DNA of 64,000 nucleotides from Primula veris (taxonomy: Eukaryota > Streptophyta > Magnoliopsida > Ericales > Primulaceae). How positions within the stretch are numbered: position 1 is the stretch's first letter; every line of letters begins with the position of its first letter. The DNA is taken from assembly GCA_963682055.1 (NCBI GenBank), contig OY821750.1, positions 10,108,501-10,172,500 on the forward strand, given 5' to 3'. Positions 1-9,796 of the stretch are shown here, in pieces. The notes under the pieces are model-generated. The model ran no database searches and was not told the origin of the DNA. It was given only the letters and a program-made list of their open reading frames with translations. Both the position numbers and the translations under genes were made by a program.

Positions 1-2034
1 CAACCAATTGTTGATTTTCTCCTTTTGGATAGAGATACCTACAACACGAGATTTGTCTTTTTGTCCCCAATTTCTTTTGGGTCCGACATTGTTGGTGACA
101 TTGGTCTTTACTACCCATTTCAAATCGCTTCTACTAACATGAAAATGATAAGGGCATCCAGAAGAAATATGCTCATTTCTACTACAATGTACACAATGCT
201 TAGACTTTTTCGCATAACGAGAATTATACGATGTTTTGGAAAAGTTTTTCGAAGTATCCAATTTAGTTTGAAAACCTAAACCTTTTCTATCATTAAAAGA
301 TTTTTGAAAAATCTTGGAAGTACTCCCTTTGGTAAAAACAACCTCTTGTTTAGACGGGGTAGGAGTTTTAGAAATGTTAGAGGCTTTGACGAATTGGGTT
401 TTGTTTGAATTAGAACTAATGCAATCATAACCTAAACCACTCTTATCATTGAAATATTTTTGACAACTCAACATGTTATCTAAAAGGGTTTTGCCTTTAG
501 AAAACTTTGAAATTGTTAAATCAAGTTTTTCAATAGAAACGACAAGCTCGTTGTTTTTAGTTTTCAAAGTGTCATTCTCGGTTTGTAAAATCTTGAGCTT
601 GTCATTTAAGTTAAAAGCATGAGAACTCAAAACCTTGTTTTTGCTTTTAACTTTATCGAAAGCATCCTTTAACTCTTCAAAATTTTCTACTAAATCGCAA
701 TCTAAAGAAGGGGATTTTGAACGAGTTTTAGCAAGTCTAGAGACTTTATTTTTAAGAAAATTGATCTCGGTTTGTAAAGAGTTGTTTTGAATAACGAGAT
801 CATTGTTTTTATCTTTCAAGTCTTCCTTTTCGTTATCTACATCATGTAAAGAAAATGACGATTTCGGAATAGACTCATTTTCAATTTTATCTCTTTTCAA
901 GGATCTTATTTCTTCATTGAGAGAAGAATTTATCCTTTTAAGAGATTCAACTTTTTCCGAAAGTTTAGGAAACCTTTTAGAGTAAACATCACAAATATGA
1001 AGTAAATCATTGTAGGATAGATCATTTACCTCACCGGTTTCACTTTCACTTTAACTTGAAGACGATTGGCTAAGTTCATTGTTGTCTTCCATGGCCACAT
1101 AACAAGCAACATGACCGACTTCGTCTTGGTCGGAACTATCGCTAGAGCTTGAAGAGAATATTTTCTTCTTGCCTTTGCTCTTGCGATTCTTGACGCAATC
1201 TCTCGCCATATGTCCTTCCTTGCCACAAGCATAGCAAACAAAATCGTTAGAAATAATTGAAGTATTTGACGATTTACCTTTATGTTTGAGTTTGCCTTTA
1301 AGCTTTAGTATTTCCTTGACGATTCGAATGATTTGCGTTGAATTTTTCTCGTCATCGGATAGCTCATCGCTTTCGTCACAAGTTGTTCCTTTGAAAGCTA
1401 TCTGCTTCTTTTTCGAGATTGGCTTGTGACTATTTAGGGTGATCTCGTGAGTAATGAGTGAACCCGTTAATGCATCAAGAGTGTATGTGTTCATGTCGTG
1501 CGCCTCTTGAATTGCGGTGACCTTCGGTAAGCTCCGAATCACCTTTGAAACCATTTCCTTACAAGACAAACACTTACCAAGAGACATTAATCCGTTAGTA
1601 ATAGTGGTAAATCTAGAAAGCATATCGGAAATAGTTTCTCCCTCGCTCATCTTAAAAAGCTCGTAGTCATGAACTAAAAGTTGGAGTTTGCAATCCTTAA
1701 CTTGGTTAGTTCCCTCGTGGATAACCACTAACTTATCCCACATACCCTTAGCCGTTTTACAAGCAGAAATTTTGTTGTACTCGTTAGGGGAAACGCCACA
1801 AACAATACCGTACATCGCTTTAGCGTTAGTAGAGTAGGCTTCTAGTTGAGCGTCATTTAATTCCTCTACGGGGATTGGGTTTTCGCTATTTTCGGATGTA
1901 GGTACGGAATATCTTACTTTTATGCTCATCCAAAGTTTAACATTGTAACTTTGTAAAAACATGCTCATCCTATCCTTCCAATAAGAATAATTTACCCCAT
2001 CAAAAAATGGTGGAGTATTGGGCGATGAAGCCAT
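1..2034 (-). pseudogene. gag of family A copia element (one premature stop; runs off left edge)
   Basis: Gag packages element RNA. The start is the ATG at 2034, 93 bases inside the LTR end, where the product opens MASSPNTPPFFDG. The first 300 residues look like a UBN2/retrotransposon Gag domain (SYWKDRM, KGMWDKLV, SEGETISDMLSRF). A CX2CX4HX4C zinc knuckle follows (CYACGKEGHMARDC, about 1200-1240), then a Ser/Asp-rich linker. A TAA at 1051-1053 stops the frame, but the same frame is open from 1050 to position 1. That stretch reads as a long charged coiled-coil region with a second knuckle (CVHCSRNEHISSGC, about 168-207). The single stop is the only break seen. The same regions occur in the gag at 44001-46950. 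Confidence 0.85.
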
Positions 2035-2111
2035 ACCGGAAGCGAAATTAAGTATGTTAGCAATTGGAATCTTAACTCTTAAATCGCTAGATTTCTATAT
2101 GCAAGAGCCTT

Positions 2112-2125
2112 GGCTCTGATACCAA
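2112..2125 (-). promoter_or_regulatory. Primer-binding site (initiator tRNA-Met type)
   Basis: On the minus strand TTGGTATCAGAGCC lies one base inside the LTR end. This is the usual plant copia priming site complementary to the 3' end of initiator methionine tRNA. It fixes the LTR boundary and the element's orientation. Confidence 0.85.
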
Positions 2126-2126
2126 T

Positions 2127-3387
2127 TGTTGGCCCGTGTGGCTAAACCTTAGAGGGGGGGTGAATAAAGTTTTAGGCGTATTTCGCGGAATTAAAAAATA
2201 GTGCAACTAACAACCCAACTATCACAATTCTAAACTTAAGTGTTTAACAAAAGTTAATGAAATGCTAGGATTACTATACGCAAGCAAGATAATAAGCAAT
2301 AATAAGGGAGGCAGAAAGTAAATAGTAAGGGAAGAGATTGACACCAAGATTTATAGAGGTTCGGCAAACCCGCCTACGTCCTCTCCTCGGTATTCGTGCT
2401 ACCGAGTGTTTCACTAAAATCTTCTTTCCAATTTTACAAATCCTATGCGAGCTAATCAAAACGATTTGCTCAGCCTCTACCCGAGGTTCCTACTCTTGAT
2501 ACAAGTGCAAGCGAACACGTTTACGAGTCAATGACTCCCCCTCAATATATGAGTACCCAAGTGTTTAACCTAGAACTTTTAACCAACACTTTGGCTTAAA
2601 AGCTTCTACCCAAACACTCACTCACAAATGAGCTTATAATTTGCTCTTTACAAATTTATCGAAAATAAAACAACACTCATAATTTGATTGCTTCTAAATA
2701 AGCTAATTTATGATGTTTGATGATGTTTGATCTTGCTTTGAGCTTGAATCTCTTTTTCTTCAATTTCCCTCTTTTTCGAAATATTTCTCCAAAATGGTGA
2801 TTTTGGGTTTTTGATAGAGAGAGGTTGAAGGATGGTGAATGGTTATGTTTTGAGAGTGATTGGGGTGTGTTTATAAGACCAGAAAAGTCTGTTTTATGTA
2901 TGACCGTTGGGTAGATGGTTGAGGGTTTTATCCAGAGGTTAAAGCTACTTATTCAAAAAAGCTAAAAAGCTGTTTCTGAATTCGGCTGAAAAACAATCGG
3001 TCGTTTTTTTCAGTCGACCGGTCGTTTTTGAAATCTGCAGAAAACGATCGGTCGTTTTCTACAGTCGACCGGTCGTTTTTATAACGACCTCTCTGGAAGA
3101 ATTTGGACCAAAACGATCGGTCGTTTTGTCCAAAATGATCGGTCATTTTCTTGCAATTTTCGGTTTACTTCGAATGTTCATAACTTCTTCGTTTAGCTCC
3201 GATTCTGGTTCTGCTTGAACCTTTGGCTTCGTTATCGAATGCTCTATCTTTCTGGCATCCTGAAATAAGCATTTTCGATTTTTGAAAAAGACAAAGCATT
3301 ATATCATCGAAATAGACAAATCGTAAGATCATTAAAACATAATCAAACTTATAATCAAAATCGATTATTAAACCCCATGGTTCAACA
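2127..3387 (-). repeat. 5' LTR of family A copia element
   Basis: A TG...CA bounded LTR of 1261 bp in minus orientation. The start (TGTTGAACCATG) matches the 3' LTR of the other family A copy at 47226. The inner end shares the TTTAGCC...GGGCCAACA ending with the copy ending at 48442. The outer third contains six copies of a short hairpin around 2989-3151, described as a finding. A conserved leader block with a (C)TCGG...GAGAGGACGTAGGCGGG-type sequence near 2370-2400 is also present at 43690 and 48185. Confidence 0.88.
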
Positions 3388-3519
3388 TTATGCCACATCT
3401 GTTTTTGAGACACCAATTAGCGGCTTTTTCAAGACAAAAACTTCATAGCTCAATCAAGACTTACCTTAGAAATAAAATGTATTAAAGGTACTCAAAACAG
3501 ACATACATAGCAAGAGTAT

Positions 3520-4190
3520 TCAATTAGATCTATAGTGACATACTCCTATATCACTTCTTAAAGATTCAAACTTGTTTGTATCAAGGGGTTTATTGAAGAT
3601 ATCTGCTAATTGTCTTTCAGTTGAAACATGTTCTAAAATTAAACTTTTTTCTTCAACAAGTTCTCTGATAAAATGGTGTCTTAGATCAATGTGTTTAGTT
3701 CTGAAATGTTGAACTGGATTCTTTGCCAAATCTATATCACTTTTTTATCACAAAACAGAGTTAACACTTCTTGTTTAATATTATAATCATTTAACATTTG
3801 TTTCATCCAAATGAGTTGAGTGCATCCACTTCCAGCTGCAATATATTCTGCCTCAGCAGTAGATAAAGAAATGCAGTTTTGTTTTTTACTAAACCATGAA
3901 AGAAGATTATTCCTAAAATAGAAACAACCACCAGAAGTGCTTTTTCTATCATCTATATTACCAGCCCAATCTGCATCACAGTAACCAACAAGAAAATGGT
4001 TTGTGTCTTTAGAATACCATAGACCAAGGTGAATGGTGTCTTTTACATGTCTTAAAATCCTTTTGACAGCCAGAAGGTGAGATTCTAAAGGGTTTGCCTG
4101 ACACCTGGCACATACTCCTACACTTAAGTAAATATCTGGTCTACTAGCAATTAAATAAAGAAGACTTCCAATCATAGATCTGTAAAGACT
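3520..4190 (-). pseudogene. RNase H end of family B copia pol (minus copy)
   Basis: This continues the pol reading interrupted at 9797. It contains SRPDIYLSVGVCARCQ, GYCDADWAGNIDDRKSTSGG, SLSTAEAEYIAAGSGCTQL and [17 protein letters not shown], which is the copia RNase H region including its Asp/Glu/Asp residues. A frame change near 3730 splits it into two readings. The frame ends at 3520 (GVCHYRSN), exactly as in the plus copy at 35954. Confidence 0.87.
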
Positions 4191-4195
4191 AGGAC

Positions 4196-5290
4196 TGTAA
4201 CATCCCATATTTATATAAATGGTTTTATTTATGATTTAATTTATCAAAAAATGTTTTATTCAAAATTTTACCAAAAACCGGTCACTCGACTAATTTTTAG
4301 CCAAAAACCGAAACTCTTCCGAAAAACTTTATTTGAAAAACCTGTTACTAATTTTATAAATAAAAAGGACCCAATAGGTTTGTTTCTAAAGATTTGTTAT
4401 TTTTGAGTAGTAAAACTATATTTTTGGATTTAGAGTTAAGTTTTAGAACCTTGTGGAGCAAATAGTTCGTTACCACAAACTATCACAAAACAGTTTTTCT
4501 AAACACTTTTCAGCCACTTTTTAAAACCTTAAACCTAAAAACCAGCCAAATAGAAGAGAGAAAAGAGAGAAAAAGGGAGATTCCAAAGCTTAGGAAGAAG
4601 AAGAAGAGACCACGTTAGCGGGTTCTTACCAGAAGTATCTCCTCTACACGCTAAGGTAACGGGGGTTATCCATTGCGACTAGACGAGGGTGTATGTTAGG
4701 ATTATGCCTTACGGTTATTTTAAATTGGGGGTTTTTGCCTTTTATCTTAATTATGTTCTTAATTTGTTAATTGAGTTTATTTGTTGTATGAATTATTCAC
4801 TTATTTGAATGGGAGAAATTGATGAGTTAGTTATATTAATTTCGAATTAATGAGATTATGGATGGGTTTGCATGTTTTATGCGTTGATTATGTGATTATG
4901 TAATTATTGATGAAATTGGATAAATTTATGTTGAATAATGGTGAATTGTAATTTATGCATACAAGGCGTTTGTTAAAATGCCTGAAAGTGATTTTATGTT
5001 GTTATAGCGTTTGGCTAGTTGTGGATTTAGTACACGTGGTTATGTGTTATGTTGTATTACGTTAAGTGACGTATGAGATGGTGTTATTTGAATAGTATAA
5101 TATTATTGGCCGAGGCCTTAATATTTATACGTATGAGATTGTGTTATTTGGATGATTTTATATTATTGGCCGAGGCCTTGTGATTTAGCTGTAGTGGCAA
5201 TGGTCTCTGTCTCTCCCTAATTCCGGGGACAGAAGACGGCCGAGGGGATAGGGAATGACTCATCTTATGCTATATGCACACACAAGTAAC
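4196..5290 (+). repeat. 5' LTR of nested gypsy-like element, truncated
   Basis: About 1.08 kb, nearly identical base for base to 7924-8996. It ends in the middle of the first 129-bp repeat unit (ATGACTCATCTT), after which the sequence is different. The missing part is the repeat array and the final 500 bases of the LTR. The right boundary is approximate. Confidence 0.8.
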
Positions 5291-5442
5291 TGTTTTGGAG
5301 ACCGGTTGGTTAAAAAAATTATGTGAGCTGATTTAATCACGTCTAAGAAAGCATATATAATATTATTCGGAAACATTATTTTTTTTTTCTTTCAAGTTAT
5401 TAAAGAAATAAAGTTTCGGGACGAAACTTCTTTAAGTGGTGG

Positions 5443-7475
5443 TGTAAAATCCCGTAATTTAATTTTTTTTATTTTGAATATTTATTCTTCTAAATAATTA
5501 CTCATGTGACTATTTAGTTTTCATAAGTAAGAATACTAATGTTTAGTTGTTTAAGTGATTTAAGGACCTTACGGTTACATGCTATCAAAGCTATAGAGTT
5601 TTAAAGGATTTAAAGGTATTTAATTGGTAAAATGATTTACCATGGATTGATACGTGGTAGTACTTTTAGGGATTAGCTGGTAAGAATTGGGCCTAGTAAT
5701 TATGTAATTTACTTCGGTTAGAAATATTGAAATGTATAAACGTATGATTAGGAATAATGGTGTGAGTTATAGGTCTTTGAATGCCTCACTAAGATAATTA
5801 ATGACATGATTTGATTGTATTCATATATAAAACCGATGCCTTGTCTGAAGAGTAAATGTCAATTAAGAATAGTAAATATTATCTTGAGGTTTCTATAACG
5901 AGATGTTTGTATTTATTCCTATAACTACTATGCGTGGAATATTTAACGAGAAATAATGTTACATGTATTCAAAGAGTTTCTGTTGCTAGTAATTTATTAA
6001 GGAGGTAACCTTGCATGAGAAATTGAGATGGAAGTAATAAATTGGTATAGAATTGTAGTATAAATGCTAAGCCAATTGTTATGCCATATACACGCCCCTA
6101 TAATGAATTCTTCCTTGTTAATATAGATATTTACACTAGTGCAAATAAAGAAAGAAAGCTAGGTAGCATTTCCCTGATTAGATTCTATACTCCTTTACTG
6201 TATTAAAATTATATGTATGTAACGAAAGTATACAAAGATGAGAGAATTAAAGTCCTATGTTGAGCAAGGGAAAAGGTTTAGTGGAAAGCTAAGCACTAGA
6301 TTATTCGTTGTAGAAATGTTTCTGTTCTTTCGGATTAATATTAGGTGAGTAGGTTTTGTCTTGCTATTATAAATATTCCGTTGCAACTTTTGATTATATT
6401 TTACAGGCTCATGGGTATTATTTTTCAAGTACTAATTATATATGGAAACATTGTTTTTATATTGTTACGAAAAAAAAAGTAAATAAAAAGAAAGAAAATA
6501 ATGAAAAAGAAGAAGTGATTTATATACATTGGATCTGTATAAAGAGAACTAGTTTATATCTTATAAAGATAAAGGTTATATACAGTGTATCTGTATAAGG
6601 TTTCTAAATTTATTATTTTATGATTTGCTTATGATTTGTATTTGGGACCATGAGAATAAGTTCAACGGAGAATCCCGAATAAGGGGAAGAGGAAAGTGGG
6701 GTGACGTTGGCAACTAAACGAAAGAGTTTAGTTCTCAACGGTTAACTTAGCGATTGTACATAGTTTTGTTAACCGGAATGTTTTAAGGAATAGACTCAGC
6801 CGTCATGCTGTGGTGACCTTAATTACGTAGTGCACGTATGATTTATACACCTGAGAAAAAGATCGACGGTAAAGAGATTGAAGAAGTCCATCGGGCTTGG
6901 TACTCTAAGATATACATGTTATCATTTTGCTTTTATCATAAAAAGAAAGAAAAAAGATTTTATTATTACTATTGCGATGGGTTTAGTTTTGATGAAAGAA
7001 AAGTGAAAAGTTTATTTATCTTTTATATTCAAGTAATTTCTAAATACTTATGCATTGAGAATTTTTATTAAACAAGTTTTATGTTCCAAGAAACTGAAAG
7101 AAAAAAAAAATCTTATTTTCGACCCGTATAATATATTGTGAGGCTTTCTCTCTCATTGAGCTCGTTTGGCTCACCCCTCTCTTTAAAAAAAAAAAGTTTT
7201 CAGGTTAACGAGCACTTAAGTAGGGTTGATATCGAGTCAGTTTGAGGACCAGACAGACCTTTAAGATTATGTGTTAAATTCCGCTGCGATTACATTTTTA
7301 TTTTAGTTGTAAGAGATTAACTGCTTGTAATGAACGTAATTTTCGAGATTCTATGTAATGAAGCTTTTGCTAGAAATTTGAGCTTATTTAATGAGTTATT
7401 TAGCGTGTTTAATAATTATTTCATTTAAGCTTTGTTTAGCACGTGTCGCCGCACGTGTTATTCAGCCGTGTGACA
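5443..7475 (+). repeat. Candidate LTR of a second gypsy-like element inside the first
   Basis: The sequence TTTCGGGACGAAACTTCTTT (5414-5433) is the same polypurine signature that precedes the 3' LTR at 7924. It is followed at 5443 by TGTAAAATCCCG, parallel to TGTAACATCCCG. A plausible end is GTGTGACA at 7475. I infer a 3' LTR of a related element whose internal part and 5' LTR are gone. The right end is uncertain because no matching second LTR is in the window. No coding sequence is seen here. Small open stretches are A/T-rich chance ORFs. Confidence 0.5.
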
Positions 7476-7556
7476 CCCCTGGGTCTGGGTTGAGAGTTTA
7501 TTTTATTAGATTTTAGTTTACTAGAAAGACCGTATTTGAGTTTTGTAGATGTTATG

Positions 7557-7625
7557 GAGTTGTTGAGTTAGAAGCATGTGAGTTGTTGAGTTAGAAGCAT
7601 GTGAGTTGTTGAGTTAGAAGCATGT
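7557..7625. repeat. Tandem repeat, three copies of a 23-bp unit
   Basis: Three perfect head-to-tail copies of GAGTTGTTGAGTTAGAAGCATGT lie in the internal remnant between the two LTRs, with no spacer. Confidence 0.93.
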
Positions 7626-7879
7626 CAGCTTAGTTTACATTATTTCCTTTTATGTTACAGCCGCTTGTTTTACATTGTTGTCTTTTATTCTGTTAGATAT
7701 TGTATACAGGCGGTTATTCTTACATGGTGCATTATCTGGAGTTATTTTATTTGAGTTACGGAGTTGTTACGGGTTGTGAACCCTGCGTATATTATATTTC
7801 TTAGATTATGACACGAATTGGACGTATAAAATCTTATGATCTTATTTGTAAAAGTTTATCATTTCTGGGTATAGTTGTT

Positions 7880-7923
7880 TAGATAGGAAATTTCGGGACG
7901 AAATTCTTTTAAGGAGGGTTAGT
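7880..7923 (+). promoter_or_regulatory. Polypurine tract region of nested gypsy-like element
   Basis: The sequence CGGGACGAAATTC followed by TTTTAAGGAGGGTTAGT directly abuts the 3' LTR start at 7924. This is the usual plus-strand priming position and gives the element's + orientation. Confidence 0.75.
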
Positions 7924-9791
7924 TGTAACATCCCGTATTTTTATAAATGGTTTTATTTATGATTTAATTTATCGAAAAATGTTTTATTCAAAATTTTACC
8001 AAAAACCGGTCACTCGACTAATTTTTAGCCAAAAACCGAAACTCTTCCGAAAAACTTTATTTTAAAAACCTGTTACTAATTTTATAAATAAAAAGGACCC
8101 AATAGGTTTGTTTCTAAAGATTTGTTATTTTTGAGTAGTAAAACTATATTTTTGGATTTAGAGTTAAGTTTTAGAACCTTGGGGACCAAATAGTTCGTTA
8201 CCACAAACTATCTCAAAAAAGTTTTTCTAAACACTTTTCAGCCACTTTTTAAAACCTTAAACCTAAAAACCAGCCAAATAGAAGAGAGAAAAGAGAGAAA
8301 AAGGGAGATTCCAAAGCTTAGGAAGAAGAAGAAGAGACCACGTTAGCGGGTTCTTACCGGAAGCATCTCTTCTACACGCTAAGGTAACGGAGGTTATCCA
8401 TTGCGACTAGACGAGGGTGTATGTTAGGATTATGTCTTACGGTTATTTTAAATTGGGGGTTTTTGCCTTTTATCTTAATTATGTTCTTAATTTGTTAATT
8501 GAGTTTATTTGTTGTATGAATTATTCACTTATTTGAATGGGAGAAATTGATGAGTTAGTTATATTAATTTCGAATTAATGAGATTATGGATGGGTTTGCA
8601 TGTTTTATGCGTTGATTATGTGATTATGTAATTATTGATGAAATTGGATAAATTTATGTTGAATAATGGTGAATTGTAATTTATGCATACCAGACGTTTG
8701 TTAAAATGCCTGAAAGTGATTTTATGTTGTTATAGCGTTTGGCTAGTTGTGAATTTTTAGTACACGTGGTTATGTGTTATGTTGTATTACGTTAAGTGAC
8801 GTATGAGATGGTATTATTTGAATAGTATAATATTATTGGCCGAGGCCTTAATATTTATACGTATGAGATTGTGTTATTTGGATGATTTTATATTATTGGC
8901 CGAGGCCTTGTGATTTAGCTGTAGTGGCAATGGTCTCTGTCTCTCCCTAATTCCGGGGACAGAAGACGGCCGAGGGGATAGGGAATGACTCGTCTTACAG
9001 ACTGGGGCGAGTGACGTGAGAGGTCCCAGTGTGCACTATATTTACTTTTATGTTAGCAATGGTTTATGTCTCTCACTAATTCCGGGGACATAAGACGGCC
9101 GAAGGGATAGGGAATGACTCGTCTTACGGACTGGGACGAGTGGCGTGAGAGGTCCAAGTGCGCACTATAAATCTACTTTTATGTTGCAATGGTCTATGTC
9201 TCTCCCTAATTCCTGGGACATAAGACGGCCGAAGGGATAGGGAATGACCTACCTTACGGACTGGGGTAGGTGGCGTGAGAGGTCCATGTATGCTATAGAT
9301 GTGTGTTGATGTTACTTAATTTATTTAATTTATTCCGTTGTAGAATGTCATATTTCTTTTTATACGTCGATTATCGTAGTTGTAGAATTTGTGAGCTCCT
9401 AAATTTATGGGATGGAGTGACGGTGTTTGGTGCCGTCCCGTCTAGTTATGTGCGTGGGACTCACCGTTACAATTTTGTATTTCAGGTACCACATAGGTTG
9501 GCATGTTTGGATAAGAGCTGTTGCTTTGCAACATCATGGGTTTGGGGCTTCCGCTTTCTTTTCATTTATATTATATTTTGAGGTTGTAGCGTACGGGCAA
9601 TTTACATTCGTTTATTTTATCTTGTCTTGTAGCCGCGTTTGGCAAACACTTTTATTAAATTGTTTAATTGTTCCTTTAGCTCGCTTGTGTTTTCTTTTAA
9701 AATTTTTAATTTCGTACCAACAGGTTCTACTTTCTTTTGTTTTAAAAAGGTCATGCCTCGATATCCGTTTTATGGATTTTGGGGCGTGACA
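7924..9791 (+). repeat. 3' LTR of nested gypsy-like element (1868 bp)
   Basis: Complete LTR from TGTAACATCCC to GGCGTGACA followed by the AGGAC target duplication. It contains two about 60-bp repeats sharing TATTATTGGCCGAGGCCTT (about 8800-8920), then three about 130-bp repeats (8927-9300). The open frames on both strands at 9300-9830 are chance readings of this LTR. Confidence 0.88.
8927..9300 (+). repeat. Three tandem ~130-bp units with two covarying stems
   Basis: Units start at 8927, 9056 and 9186, each opening GCAATGG. Stem 1 pairs the arms around TCTCYCTAATTCCKGG (CTGTC with GACAG in unit 1, ATGTC with GACAT in units 2 and 3). Stem 2 pairs ACTCGTC/GGCGAGT (8988-8994 with 9006-9012), ACTCGTC/GACGAGT (9117-9123 with 9135-9141) and ACCTACC/GGTAGGT (9247-9253 with 9265-9271). 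The loop TTACRGACTGG is nearly invariant. The function is unknown. Confidence 0.85.
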
Positions 9792-9796
9792 AGGAC

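Larger units (their letters stand above)
1..3387 (-). mobile_element. Ty1-copia element, family A, 5' part (LTR + gag), cut by window edge
   Basis: Reading on the minus strand, a 1261-bp LTR (3387 down to 2127) is followed by a tRNA-Met type primer-binding site and a gag frame that runs off the left edge. The LTR starts TGTTGAACC and ends CCAACA. The bases just outside the LTR start (3388 upward) match the 3' untranslated part of the family B copia seen near 36060-36090, so this element inserted into a family B copia. Polymerase and 3' LTR are outside the window. A second, gag-only copy of the family lies at 43185-48442. Confidence is high for the class, lower for clade. Confidence 0.9.
4196..9791 (+). 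mobile_element. LTR element (gypsy-like, no coding region) nested in family B copia
   Basis: A 5596-bp insertion bounded by the 5-bp direct repeat AGGAC (4191-4195 and 9792-9796), starting TGTAACATCCC and ending GGCGTGACA. It interrupts the copia pol reading exactly between these duplications. The right LTR (7924-9791) is complete. The left one is truncated at about 5290. A TTCGGGACGAAATTCTTTTAAGGAGGG-type polypurine region precedes the 3' LTR, as in plant Tekay/Del gypsy elements. No gag or pol could be read inside, so it is a non-autonomous or internally deleted copy. A further LTR (5443-7475) sits inside. Confidence 0.85.

Noticed and set aside
2112..2125. tRNA gene fragment
   Set aside because: Only the 3'-end complement used for priming is present; it is a primer-binding site.
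6356..7071. Plus-strand ORFs in 6356-6598 and 6838-7071
   Set aside because: They are A/T- and Lys-rich readings of an LTR, with no motif and no homologue within the window.
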